NCBI GenBank assembly: GCA_016648135.1 | Contig: JADDOH010008019.1 | Coordinates: forward strand, 5,001-69,000 | Direction of reading: 5' to 3' | DNA length: 64,000 nucleotides | From: Agrypnia vestita | Lineage: Eukaryota > Arthropoda > Insecta > Trichoptera > Phryganeidae | Shown here: piece after piece, positions 22,206 to 33,179 of the stretch | How the letters are laid out: each line of letters begins with the position of its first letter | How positions within the stretch are numbered: the first letter of the stretch is position 1 | Notes under the pieces: generated by a model | What the model saw: the letters and a program-made list of their open reading frames with translations, nothing else | The model's database searches: none | What the model was told of the DNA's origin: nothing | Program-made: the position numbers and the translations under genes

Positions 22206-24270
22206 ATAGAAGTAAAACTTCTACCGCGCGTACACAACTACACGTACGATTTTTTAAAATTGTAATGAGTACCTTCTTTTGACGGCTTTATAGTTGTGTA
22301 CGTCAACAAAAAAATATTTTTAAGAAATCTACATTTTCATCACTACATTTGCACCGCTAAACTACACCGCACTACATTCAAACACTCAATATATAATACA
22401 CATAAATGTACATGTAAAATAAAGTAAAAATATACTTGAATGTAAAGATACGTGTTGCTAAAGCGTGCCAAAGACACTTGTTATAGGGATAATGGGCATA
22501 GTATTCATTTATAATGTTTTATTATTAGAGTATCATGTACTCTATATCCTGTTAGTATAAATATTTTTAAAAAAACCACTCCTAAATTTTCATACAAATC
22601 AACTGAAAAACGAGCTCAAACTCTAATCTGAATCACGACAAAGGATATATTCAGAAAAACATCTGGGTCGTGATCTGGATGGAACTCCGCACTGGGTGGC
22701 TAATGAGGCTATTGTTTTATCATCTCTTCCTAGCTACTTATTTGATATCTTTGGCTTCCCAACCCGTCTGGGATACGTTTTGAGAAGGACTTCTGTAAAT
22801 TGAATAAAAAATCTATAATTGTAAAAAAAATTTAAATGAAAAGCAACTATATGGTATGGTTTATCTGGATGAATGAACACAATATGGAAAATAATTTATT
22901 GCATATAGCTTCTAAGGGATGTTAAAAAAGAAAGACTTTTAAAATTGGCCCTAATTGAAAAAATCTTATTTTAGATTAACTATGTAATTAATATTAAAAT
23001 GACAATCATGCATTTATTTACACGAAATACCAATATATTTTGAAAATAGATTATTTCGATAACATCAAGATATAATAAAAATGTCTCAAAGAGAAATTAT
23101 ATTTTTTATGGGAAAGAAGGTATGGAAGTCTTTATTTTAGGGTTTTCATAGGGCTTACGACCTATCGTACGGTTAGCTTAAGTGATCAGTTTACACAGTG
23201 TAATGTTCACCATCTCCACCCATGATAGAATACCATATCTATAAAATGTTTGGAAGTTATATATATATATAAAAGTTTTACAACATGTTTCACACATGTG
23301 TTGTAATTATCACTAACGCCACCAGCGTCCGAAGCTTTTCTGTCCCCTAATCAAATACAGATTTCACTAATGAGGTTTTCATATTTTTGATTGGAATTTA
23401 AAGCAATATACTTTATATATATAGAGATTCCACCGAATCATTAACATTACATTAAAAGACGCCTGACAAGTATTTCAATTTTAAATTGCTTTTTAAAAGT
23501 TTCATCATATTCATTTCGTCTCTAAGAGACATCTAAAATATATCGTGATTAAAGATGTTCCCCTGGGATATAATCCAGTACTGTGTTCTTGAAAAATTTG
23601 GACGAACTCAAAATATTCTGAACTTAACATTTTATTTAAAATATACATGGATACACATGATTCACTTGTTTAAAAAATATTTACCTGACTTTTTGGAAAG
23701 TTACTCTTTTATTAATTCAGTCATACTACATTTTCATGAAATTTATTACAACATGCCTTCATGGCCCAACGAGAGCCTTTGCCTGATGCACATCACCGCT
23801 TGGCGCGACTGTGCTGCTAATCCCCCATTCTCAGAAAAACTCATGGAGTGCTTTCAGATCTCTCCTTGTATTTTCGCTCGATCTAGGGTAACAATAATCC
23901 TGATATTGTTATCCCAGGATAAGATACAATCCTTAAACTGATCTCTATCAACTTTTGAAATTAGTATTTATTTTATGAAATATTCATGATGCCAAAATTG
24001 ACGAAATTTACCACGTTATTTAATAACTGTCAACATATGATTATTATGATAGCGCAAAATAATTAGAATGTATCCGATAACGTAACATCATTTGGAGTAT
24101 TTGTCAAATACTTAATTCCAAAATAATTATTTTTAGTAAGGATAAATTACATATTCTACGTGAAAATATATATTTTTGAAATATTTTAAAGCCGAATTCA
24201 TTAATTAGTATTTAAGAAAATACAACAAGCATATTATTATTAATAGACTCGATATATCTGTGTTTTTGCA
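22205..24270. other. Mostly AT-rich; no supported gene
   Basis: A short inverted repeat GTACACAACTA/TAGTTGTGTAC spans about 22220-22310, and another with a 2-base bulge lies at 23278-23306. A plus frame of 128 codons (23555-23941) ends in a less AT-rich patch, 23750-23930, but has no recognisable motif. Confidence 0.4.
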
Positions 24271-24276
24271 TGACTA

Positions 24277-24410
24277 CGAAAATATTAAATAATCCAGCTA
24301 TTTAAGATCAATGGGTGTACTTGTAAAAGTGTTACTACATAGCTATAAAAGTGTTGAATAATCCTACTTTACGAGACCAATGGATGTATAAGCAAGTTTA
24401 TTAAGATAAC
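24277..24410. repeat. Diverged tandem duplication, period about 69 bp
   Basis: AAATAATCCAGCTATTTAAGA..CAATGGGTGTA and GAATAATCCTACTTTACGAGA..CAATGGATGTA follow each other. Noncoding. Confidence 0.5.
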
Positions 24411-24819
24411 AGAACAAACAAAAAAAGGTGTACAATCACGTAAGTATAGTGCACACCCAATAGTGCAGTGCAGTAAGGAGTAGGAGCAACATCAGGATAT
24501 ACGCTAATGGGCGTAGTTATAGCCAATATCACCGGCCACAGTACTGTGATTAGGAAAACAAGGAGATTCCACTGTATCCCAATAATGCGTTTACATAACG
24601 TGAGGTTTTAAAGCAAAGGCAGCATCCCTCCTCCCTACTTAACGAAAACTTTTGGTGGGAAAATGAGCGATTTATAATCAACAATTCAAATAAGCAATTT
24701 AATGATTAAAACCTAATAGTCTAGAACAAAAATATCATTTGAATTGCAACATCTCCACTTAGAAATGAATCAGACTTCTTCTTTAAAGGCTCTACAGTAG
24801 CGAAGGGAAACACTATTCG

Positions 24820-25297
24820 AAATGAAGACTGCAACACACACACGTTCACCAGTTTGAAGACTACAAAGTTTATACTACATTTGTAGTAAAAACTACATGA
24901 CGTGAACTAATTGTTATTCAAATGAAGTGAACTTATTGTAGTACTAATGGAGTAAATTAAATGTAGTACTACAAAATTGTAATGACCTACAAGAAATGCT
25001 TCTTGAAAAATGTGCTACTAGAAAATGTTCAAAACCAGGGGGGGGGGCGTTGTTTCAGTTTTCAGAGATTTCTTCATTTGGTTCCAAAATTTTTAAATGG
25101 GGGGGGGGTTTGATTTCCAAAAACCAAAAATTTATTCATTTATCTACATCAGTTTTCACAATTTCACATAAGAAATGTACTATAAGTATGTAATCGTACT
25201 TTCAATAACTTTGAAGTGTGTGTAGTTTGAAGTGTGCACTTCACTCCAAAAGGTGTGAAGTGTATACTTCAATGTAATGTAGTACTAGTTGTTAGTA
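24820..25297. repeat. Dispersed repeat family C, copy 1, with G10 tracts
   Basis: Homologous to 27565-28140 in module order: GAAGACT-CAACACAC, CACCAGTTTGAAGAC, ACTACATTTGTAGTA, long G runs (25038-25047 and 25099-25108, ten G each), GTAGTTTGAAGTG, and AGTGCACTTC-type words. GTAGTACT palindromic words are frequent. A LINE tail is inserted at its right edge. Noncoding, unclassified; possibly a MITE. Confidence 0.6.
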
Positions 25298-25420
25298 CTT
25301 TCACTGTGGGGGAAAGAAATGGCTACAATTAGGAAACAATACGGAAGGATGGAAGGGTATGGAAGAGGCCTATATCCAGCAGTGGAGAAATGAAGGCTGA
25401 TGAAGAAGAAGAAGAAGATG
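25298..25420 (+). pseudogene. LINE ORF2 extreme C terminus with target duplication
   Basis: A 123-bp insertion reads GWKGMEEAYIQQWRNEG-stop, the usual end of an RTE-like LINE ORF2, followed by a GAAGAAGAAGAAG tail. It is bracketed by ACTAGTTGTTAGTA (25284-25297) and ACTAGTAGTTAGTA (25421-25434), a 14-bp target duplication with one mismatch. Same family as the longer copy at 51.4 kb. Confidence 0.75.
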
Positions 25421-25434
25421 ACTAGTAGTTAGTA

Positions 25435-27560
25435 TAGAGCGGACCCATTACTACTCTACAGTTCGTATTGGGCATAGGCCGAAATAAATTAATATGGCAG
25501 TTGACCAGCATTACGTCGCAGTTTATTATAGACAATGTACTACATATATTGTTTATCTATGCGTAATATACGTAACATCAGATTCAGCCAGGAGAAAAAA
25601 TAAAAATAATTTAAGAAAATATAAATATTCTTCAAATGCAAATGAAGTGACTCGGTAGTTAGACTCGATATTACATAATGTAAAAATAATATTTATACGT
25701 ATTAAATAATATCCAAACGTACTTTCAAATAATCTGTACAACTCGTTTCATTTAAAAAAATCATACGATTTTTGAAACTGGCCATGGAAAAATTACGCAC
25801 CGTTAGCGTTTTTTGCGCAATCATGATGAAGATTTTTTTAATGCAAATTTTACAAAAATGAACGACAAAGTAGTTTACAAGTTTGAACTTGACTACAACT
25901 AGCGCAATTGAAAGTAATTTAATGACAAAAAGGAAAATACCAAATCGATTAAATAGCCAGGTGACGTGCACGACTCGTGTTTGAATACAATGAGCCCTTC
26001 TATAAATGGGACAGTACATTAAGCCGCTCTTCAACTTTCTACGAATTGCCACCAAAACTACATATCTAAATACGGCAGATAAGATTCTGAAGGCGTGCCG
26101 GAAACTAATTTAAATTAATATATAAGTTATTGAACACATATAATTACTGTTTTAATGGGTCACCCTAGAAAACTTATCCCTTATTAATAGATGTTGTTTC
26201 AAAGCGCGCTCAGATAATATTCCCTTTAACTTTCTCAAAACTCCAAGCTTACAATTGCTATAATAACAATCCAGATTTAATTGTTATTGTAGCAACTGTA
26301 GTTTGCCTTATAAAAATATTAAGTTTACAATAATAATGCTTGGAATACCAAAGTACAGAATTGAATTATAATACCTATTATATTTGTAGCAAAAAACAGT
26401 CGTCTCATTTTAATCTAATCTACCTATCCGATCTTAAAACCGGACAAAAATTAGTATTCAATAAAGTTATATTCAGTTGCCACTTTATTATTGACGTAGA
26501 CATTATTCTAATACCTACTTGGATACGGATATTAGATCGCTGTATAGAATAAGTTAAAAAAATGTATGAAATACCAAACTGTTATGGAAATGAAAACATA
26601 AAAAATATAAGTATGGAACAATTCATTTTAGAAATTTTGGAAAACTATTTCCTAATAGTAGTTTATGATTTTGGATAATTATAATTAAAATTTATGGAGC
26701 ATTTTTTGATTAAAATAATTTTATTTTTAATTGTACACTATCACAAAATGCTCGAAACAATGGGAGCCGCATATAATCGAGGATTCTCCAACACCTTGTA
26801 TATTTTGAAATAAACTAGATATCGATAAAAAACACGACATTTCAATAAAACACACAAAAATGTATGAAAAGATTCCAGAAAATAATTAATACTTACAAAT
26901 ACGTGACGGCATCGCGCTAACCAGTCAATTTGTTGAGACAATTAGAAAGAACCGTAGATAATGCGAGCGGGCGATTCATTGCAAATACGATTACATTGCG
27001 ACCAGCGACAAAATACCAGAGTACCTACCTATGTTTGGAGTATTCTCGATACGGAATCATTGCGATTGAAATGGTCTAATAAAACTTTCCATAGACAAAT
27101 GGAAGATTCTCAAGTGACGATTAGTGCGAATTATATCATAGTCTTACATTTGGTTGTGTCGAGTGACTTTTGTATATAAAATAAAATAATTTAATTTATG
27201 TGTTTCATTTCTTACATCTGCAAGCCCGTAATAATATATCTAGAAGAGTTGACACAGTGCTAGGAAACTGAAATATCATAGTTCGGAGCGAAACGATCCG
27301 ATGGTTTTCCGTCCTATTTGATGATCAACTTAACTTTCGAAGTTAATTAAAAAAGACCTTGTACCTATCTTCTATTTATTTAATGAATGCTATTTAAATT
27401 CAAAATTATACCGAAATTACAAATTTGGTGATAATGTATGAGGTAAGTTTGTGTCTCTACCGCTTTTGTGCTAAGTGCATGTTCTCTTCAGTGTAACTAT
27501 ATATTGTGAAATTTGGTCAAACTATTGTGTATTAGTTAAGGAAAAAACCACATATATCTA
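25435..27560. other. AT-rich DNA; one possible conserved block
   Basis: No gene is supported. 26930-27180 (GATTCATTGCAAATACGATTAC..., CATTGCGATTGAAATGG) is more complex than its surroundings and could be conserved noncoding DNA. The rest is low-complexity. Confidence 0.35.
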
Positions 27561-27564
27561 AATG

Positions 27565-28140
27565 AAGACTTCAACACACATTTACCAGTTTGAAGACAAC
27601 AAAGTGTGCGCTATATTTGTAGTATATACCGAAAGATACTCACTTCATCTGCCTAAATATTATCGCCGACTGCAATGGACTGCAACGACAATGAAAAACT
27701 GCTTAAAATAAAGTAGTATTAAATATGAAAGTAAAGTTAAGTAAAACTGTACTGAAAATTTTAAAACCTATGATAGTGGCTTTGGGGGGGGGGGGGGTTC
27801 ACGTTTCCGTTTCACATTAGTTAAAAGTCACACTTCAATTAAAAATTCAAAGTGCGCCATTTGAAGTGCACTTCGAAGTATGTATTTTTAAGTATGTAGT
27901 TTGAAGTTTAAAGTGTATGTAGTTTGTGTGTGTACAGTAGCCGGCAAACATCTTGAAATTCTGCGGCGTAGTGGGGGGACGTTTGCGCATCTACCTTTCT
28001 ACCAACGAGACCCAAATTTCGTCTTCTGCGCATTCCCCCACTTAGCCAAAGAATTTCATGAAGTTTGCCGGCAACTGTAGTTGACTTACAAACGAGTGAA
28101 GTGAACTTCAATATAATGCAGTTCTAAATTATAATATTGA
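27565..28140. repeat. Dispersed repeat family C, copy 2, with G14 tract
   Basis: Same module order as 24820-25297. A run of 14 G lies at 27784-27797. A separate palindromic MITE is inserted at 27935-28077. Confidence 0.6.
27935..28077. mobile_element. Tc1/mariner-type MITE, 143 bp, TA target
   Basis: Imperfect inverted repeats of about 50 bp start CAGTAGCCGGCAAACATCTT and, on the other strand, CAGTTGCCGGCAAACTTCAT, and both continue into TGAAATTCT...GTGGGGG. TA dinucleotides flank both ends (27933-27934, 28078-28079), the Tc1/mariner target. There is no transposase; a 67-codon frame across it is fortuitous. Confidence 0.8.
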
Positions 28141-28321
28141 GTGGACACATCAATGGCGTTAAGAAGTTAGAAGTTAAGCGCAAGAACGGTTGCGTATTAG
28201 TAAAATTTGCTAACAAGTTGAACGCGGCAGGGAATTCTTATATTATATAGATGTGTCGACAAATAAAAATGAAATTAAAAAATACCCAATCCATCCCCAA
28301 TAATAATTTATTTCATTATAT

Positions 28322-28777
28322 TGTCACGGGATGATAGAATCGGAATATCTACAGGTAATCGACAATTTTACAGTACTCTAAACATTTTACACCAAATTGG
28401 AAATAACTAGAAGGCTTTGGTATGATCCACTGGATTCTGGAAGAACCGAGAATCTGGGGGCACCGCGCTGCGCAATTAGAGTTGCTATTTCTGACAGTGG
28501 GCTAACTTCACAGTAAGGTGAACTGTGCAGCGGATAGCAGTGTGACCAAGCTAGTGGCCAGTGAGGAAGTATCTAATCGCATACTTGAAAACGGATTATT
28601 CTGCAAAAATAGAGACGTAAAGTAGTGCGAACCTGTGTGAAATATTGAAGAAACATAAAGTGTGAATTTAAGAACAGATATTCTTTTAAATTCGTATCCA
28701 GTAACTTTGCGTGCTTATTAAAAGTTTAAATTGTTATTAGTGTTTCATTTACCTCCTAAAACCACGATACCGTAACA
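28322..28777 (+). mobile_element. Solo LTR, Ty3/gypsy-like, 456 bp
   Basis: Begins TGTCACGG and ends CCGTAACA (near-inverted termini, TG...CA) and is flanked by ATAT on both sides (28318-28321, 28778-28781), a 4-bp duplication typical of Ty3/gypsy integrases. No internal region or second LTR is present, so the element was probably removed by LTR recombination. The end (CCTCCTAAAACCACGATACCG) resembles the end of the 60.6-61.2 kb segment. Orientation follows that resemblance. Confidence 0.7.
28400..28454. promoter_or_regulatory. Heat-shock-element-like array inside the solo LTR
   Basis: In 5-bp register: GAAat AACta GAAgg CTTtg GTAtg ATCca CTGga TTCtg GAAga ACCga GAAtc. GAA-type and TTC-type units alternate, with the best site TTCtgGAA at 28435-28442. 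Weaker than the 60.6-kb array but in the analogous part of a related LTR. Confidence 0.35.
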
Positions 28778-28784
28778 ATATTTA

Positions 28785-30840
28785 AATATTATTTGTATTA
28801 TTTTAACTTACATAAATTATTTTATTTTTAAATAAATACTTTGCACTTTTATCTAATCACACGACGAAAAATATAAATTAACAATGGAAAAATACGCCAA
28901 AAATGCCTCAAATCCCACAGATTTGGAATTGACGGAATATATGTTTTAAACCAAAACTCACATACCTACATAAATATTTCAAAATTTTCCAACACTTACA
29001 TAGATTTATGGGACAGTATTGATTCCAGAACACACACACACACATACGTAACTGCGACAAACATATTTTATATAACTCTCGGTCAAACAGGTGCTTTACT
29101 CTATTTTTGCAGAGACAGTTTTGCAGAACGTAATTGAATTTGTTTCAAACATTGAAATCGTAATGTTCACATATTGACCCTTAGAAGAAGAACTTTGCAG
29201 GACTTTTGGGACTTTGCGATGAATATAATAAAATTGCTCACTTTTGCTGACTGAGAAAAGTATTTTTTTATTCGTTTTGGGTAAATCGTATTTTCCTTGC
29301 TAGTGTAAAATCTAAATTTTGAGATTTTTTTGACAGATTTTTTGCGCACTTAAAAAACTTTTTTTTTTCAAGTCCGCTACCTGGACTAAATTTGTTAACA
29401 TTTGAATAAAATAAAGGCAAACCCTTCCCGTAACCCTTTAACGCCATTTTGAAATTAAAAAAAATCACAGTCCCTGTGAATGCTGGGCATGGACCGCCAA
29501 TATTCCATAGTAGCACTTTTACGCTAGTAAATACAGAAGTGTAAATAATTACTGATGCTTATCGATATTGATACTTTATTGATAATTTAAAGAACACTTC
29601 TTCCGAATCAGAATTAATTCATTAAATACGCCTGAGAGTTTTAATGTATTTAACTTTCAGCATAATGTAGTAGAAAATATTCTTCCGAATCCCTGCTCTT
29701 AACTCACATCATCGTAAACTTTTCGTGATTAAAAAAGATTTTTTTTCTTAGTTTCAATAAAATAACAATAGTGATATGTTTCCTCTAAATATTTGGAATT
29801 ATTTGTGAAACATTGATACCTACATATAGCCATATAATTTGTATGATTAATATTGTCGCTTCAACTATCATTACCTGATGACTTAATAATACCTTTAAAT
29901 AAAGATTGAGTTACAACATATAATTTTCAGTAACATGCACTGTGAAAACATAATTTTTTACTACTGCGAGCATTTTTTTGTTTGTTTAAGGATTAGTTGA
30001 AATGGTTACTAATTACTATTGCGCATATTTATACAAATGTTTGAGTTTTAGTGTCCTTGGAACAGCTTTGTTACTTACTGCATGCATAAAAAGGTTAAGA
30101 AAAAGAACATTTATTTTCGTAGAGTTTATTCCATAAACAAAACTGTAGATAAAATACTAAATCAAGTTTTAGCGCATAATTCATACACGTAATAAAAGCC
30201 TTTTAGGTCCCTCTATGACTACGCTGGAGTTCGGAATCCGTCAAAAATTTACTTTATTTCCATAGAACGTGCTTAGAATTCAAATGAAACCCCCAAGTAT
30301 GGAGCAATATTTTGTACAAATCGAATTCTCTGAATGCTTACGATTCGGACTGAACATTGTTACGTATATTATTTAAGAAAGTCATACAACGAAATAAAAC
30401 TTTTTGAAATAAACATGAAATGATGTAAGAAACTCTCGAACATTTTCCTGGAAGGATCATTTAAAACCTTTGAAGTAGCGACCTTCGAAAAGCATTGCAA
30501 ATTGTACAGAAAACAAATGATAAAGATTTCCTACAAAGCAAATAATAATTGTCAGTGACATTAAATTTGAATTTTTGATATCTATTTAATTTGATATAAA
30601 TATTAAAATAATATGAAGATGCGAGTAGATCAGACACGCTGAGTGCTTTGTTTAAATTAATTGTGTCGTTATTCACTTAAGCGCATTCGCATATTTATAA
30701 GAAGATAATGTTTTAAATCATTTTTTTAAACAATGATATAGTAGTATTCTATCCGCATTAGATATGAAGACAGACGTATTGTAGGAAGTGGCAATAAAAG
30801 AAGAATAAAATTACTATAATCTTTTATTAAAAAGGCTTTA
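28785..30840. other. AT-rich DNA without genes
   Basis: Includes a short CA repeat (29032-29046). A less AT-rich piece near 29.36-29.52 kb has no recognisable product. No repeats with partners in the window were noticed. Confidence 0.4.
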
Positions 30841-30845
30841 TCTCA

Positions 30846-30881
30846 ACCCTGATGATGAACCCTGCAATGGATCTAAAATTT
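30846..30881 (+). ncRNA. Decayed hammerhead-like motif
   Basis: CTGATGA, then AACCCTGCAATGGATC (a possible stem II), then TAAAAT in place of GAAAC. The same module in other orientations is at 31265-31297 and 35695-35722. The catalytic GAAA is altered, so it is probably inactive. Confidence 0.3.
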
Positions 30882-30993
30882 TAGCCAGAAAGGTCAGATA
30901 TATAAGGTAGTTTGGCCTAGAAAAGTTCACATAGAAGATTGTAAGTGTCTTTGAAAATTATAATTCATTTTATTTATTTATGAAACGGATTTT

Positions 30994-31029
30994 TTGAAAC
31001 GAGTGTACTTACATATATACTCGTTCCAA
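30994..31029. repeat. 11-bp stem-loop
   Basis: TTGAAACGAGT and ACTCGTTCCAA pair at 10 of 11 positions around a 14-nt loop. Small, no further evidence. Confidence 0.4.
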
Positions 31030-31264
31030 ACTCTACGAACCTACACTATATAGTTATTTTATTGAGGATTATGCTCAGGTATAAAGCGTTACAAGACAGA
31101 AATGTTTTTTTTTTTATATAAATGATAATATAAATTATAAAATTAGTATTTTATACATCTTTCGAACACTGGGTTTTATTTAATATCTACTGCCATAAGC
31201 ATATTCTGGTGTATGTCTTCTGGGGGATTATGCCGTATTTTTACAACCTTTTTGGCCGACGTTT

Positions 31265-31297
31265 TAGATCCCATTGCAGGGTCCATCAACAGGACTG
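31265..31297 (-). ncRNA. Decayed hammerhead-like motif
   Basis: On the minus strand CTGTTGA is followed by a GGACCC/GGGATC stem and TAAAACGTC, aligning with CTGATGA...GAAACGTC. Two core positions differ from consensus. Stem II is well preserved, which suggests it was once selected or is recently copied. Confidence 0.3.
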
Positions 31298-31750
31298 ATG
31301 TATTGATGTGAGTGTTGGTGTTGTGGCAAAGTATTGGCTTGCAATATGGTGGTGGTGGCTGGGTCATTTGGAGAGAATGACCGAGCATCAAGAACGAAAA
31401 TCCCTACTGAACTCGAAGCCAGAGGACGAAGGAGCTTAGGAAGGCCAAAATTAAGATGGGGCGACAACCTCCTCAAATATATTTCTGCATTGGAGCTTCT
31501 GAACTGGAGAGAGCTGGCACTAAATCGAGATGAGTAAAAGATGACTTTGAGACGGCCAATACCCACTAGGGGTTGTAGGGCCAAGAGTGATGATGATGAT
31601 TGGCTTTCAATACTGTGTCGAGAACAGGGTAAGAACGATGTCAGTGTTGTGTAAAGTATTGGCTAGCAATACCTTGTCGAAAGCTTGGTGCTTTTTGTGT
31701 TCTGTGTTATGTGGCAATACCGTGTCGGAGTTATGTGTTGTTTTATATTG
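31295..31750. repeat. Dispersed repeat with the TTGGCTTGCAATA word, interrupted by a LINE
   Basis: GTGAGTGTTGGTGTTGTGG, AGTATTGGCTTGCAATA and CAATACCGTGTCG also occur at 59285-59400, where the word is part of a perfect stem-loop. Here the repeat is split by the LINE tail at 31347-31598 and continues at 31600 with partial internal copies (31655, 31719). Confidence 0.65.
31347..31598 (+). pseudogene. LINE ORF2 tail with 14-bp target duplication
   Basis: Translates as WLGHLERMTEHQ, then after a frameshift RGRRSLGRPKLRWGDNLLKY, ISALELLNWRELALNRDE and a stop in place of the usual Trp, ending in a GATGATGATG tail. Flanked by ATTGGCTTGCAATA (31333-31346) and ATTGGCTTTCAATA (31599-31612). It is 5' truncated, noncoding now, and from a LINE family different from those at 1.3 and 51.4 kb. 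Confidence 0.8.
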
Positions 31751-31751
31751 T

Positions 31752-31972
31752 GTGTATGTTTCATCTGTTGTCTGATGTCTATTTCTGCGGAATCTGCGAA
31801 GAGATTGACTTTAAAGCGCTGGATACTGTTGTTATTAATTTGATACCATCTCTATTAATATTTATCGGGTGCTTGTAGATTTCGAGATTCCGCAAAGATA
31901 GTGATCAGACAACAGATGAAACATACACAGATTCCGCAGATATAGTGATCAGACAACAGATGAAACATACAC
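31752..31972. repeat. 44-bp tandem repeat plus an inverted third copy
   Basis: Units 31885-31928 and 31929-31972 (GTGATCAGACAACAGATGAA inside each) are nearly identical, and the reverse complement of the unit lies at 31752-31797 (GTGTATGTTTCATCTGTTGT). A transcript could form a 44-bp stem with an 87-nt loop. Confidence 0.75.
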
Positions 31973-31979
31973 AGAAAAT

Positions 31980-32850
31980 ACCGTGAAAACCTAAGAAAAT
32001 TCTTAATAAATATGCATAATTATCATCAAAATTGTCTTTCCACGCATCCACCTGTATCAAATATATTTAAGTTAGAATTTAATTTTTATTTTTTGATCTC
32101 TTGGGCTTTTATTTTGAGTTCCAAATTTAGAACGAGATACTTTCTAAAGATTTATTTGTGGTCATTCAACATATTAAGATATTAAAACAGACAGATATTT
32201 GAGACGAACCGTATTAATGTGTAGATATTCGATTCTCAACATTTCGCTGGAGTCTCATATCACAGGACGCACATACGTAGTGATTTTTTCTTACGCAGCG
32301 AAAGATTGTATTGGAGGTATGTTAATTTGCTTATGATGAAATATGCACGAATTTCGGACTTCGTTCAAAATATAAACCAAAACAGAATATTTTCAAAATA
32401 TTATTAGAAAAAACTAACCCATAAAAACCAAGTTTTTTATTATACTCCCTTTTTTATTGAATCAGGTTTCTTGCCTACTACACGTGTTGGGGTCATTACT
32501 CATTTGTAATGATTCCAAATTGAAAAAAACCATTAAAATTTGGAAAAATCTAAAATTATACTATAAATATTACATTTTTTAACGAAAATTTGTTAAATCA
32601 TTTTTAATCGTTGCCACGAGTCTGACTGCAAAGTTTCAGCTCAATTGGATCACGGAAAAAGTTAAAAATTGATCCAAAGTTTTTCCGGCAGACAATAAAC
32701 CGCAGACGCTACGAGTTAAAAGAAAGGGAATAAAAAATAATGAACGTACTGGAGAAATTGTATGTTCATGTTGTGTATATAATTTATGTCCATTACATTA
32801 AAAAAGGGATGCAACTCAATTAAATTTAAATAGTTTTTTAATTGGTGGAC
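31980..32850. other. Mostly unrecognised; one dispersed-repeat copy
   Basis: 32204-32290 is the partner of the repeat at 10.97-11.06 kb. A patch near 32.60-32.72 kb (GCAAAGTTTCAGCTCAATTGG) resembles common noncoding arthropod repeats but has no partner here. Confidence 0.4.
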
Positions 32851-32857
32851 CGAATTT

Positions 32858-32911
32858 ATAGATTGACATTTAAATTATTTAATTAATTAAATAATTTGAA
32901 TGTCAATCTAT
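32858..32911. repeat. 54-bp near-perfect palindrome
   Basis: ATAGATTGACATT...AATGTCAATCTAT encloses TTAAATTATTTAATTAATTA-type sequence with no loop. Only one base pair is mismatched over 27 bp. It would cruciform readily; long perfect palindromes are usually unstable, so it may be young. Confidence 0.8.
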
Positions 32912-33026
32912 ATTTATTAAATTATTTTTTGTATCTACTTATATTTATCACTTACAATAATATTTAAAAATATTTTTTTAGATAATTTAGAAAAACAAAA
33001 GACATAATTTATTTTGACATTTGACA

Positions 33027-33082
33027 TTTATAAAACACTCTGACGATGGAAAGTTTTTTCGAAACATGTAAGTGTAATTAAA
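33027..33082 (+). ncRNA. Hammerhead-ribozyme-like motif, complete architecture
   Basis: Helix I strands ACACT (33035-33039) and AGTGT (33071-33075) pair perfectly and touch the core; beyond a 4x3 internal loop TTTA (33027-33030) pairs with TAAA (33079-33082). The core is CTGACGA (33040-33046), then one T, helix II GGAAA/TTTTC around GTT (33048-33060), GAA (33061-33063), helix III A-CATG-T (33064-33069) and A as the cleavage-site base (triplet GUA). It fits type I hammerheads with minimal helix III, as known from Penelope-like elements. The extra T before helix II is a departure from canonical form. Confidence 0.45.
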
Positions 33083-33179
33083 CAATATAAGTAGGTACCT
33101 AAATCCAAAAAAATAATAAAATATATGTTTTAAATTGAAATATGTTAAAAACCAAGTGCGAATTAAAGTATTCATAATA

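Noticed and set aside
23555..23941. 128-codon plus-strand frame
   Set aside because: Composition is AT-driven for its first half and the product matches no family I know; no evidence of an exon.
25038..27797. G-quadruplex-forming loci in the G10-G14 tracts
   Set aside because: Single uninterrupted homopolymer runs; they belong to a dispersed repeat and also invite sequencing error. No set of four spaced G tracts is seen.
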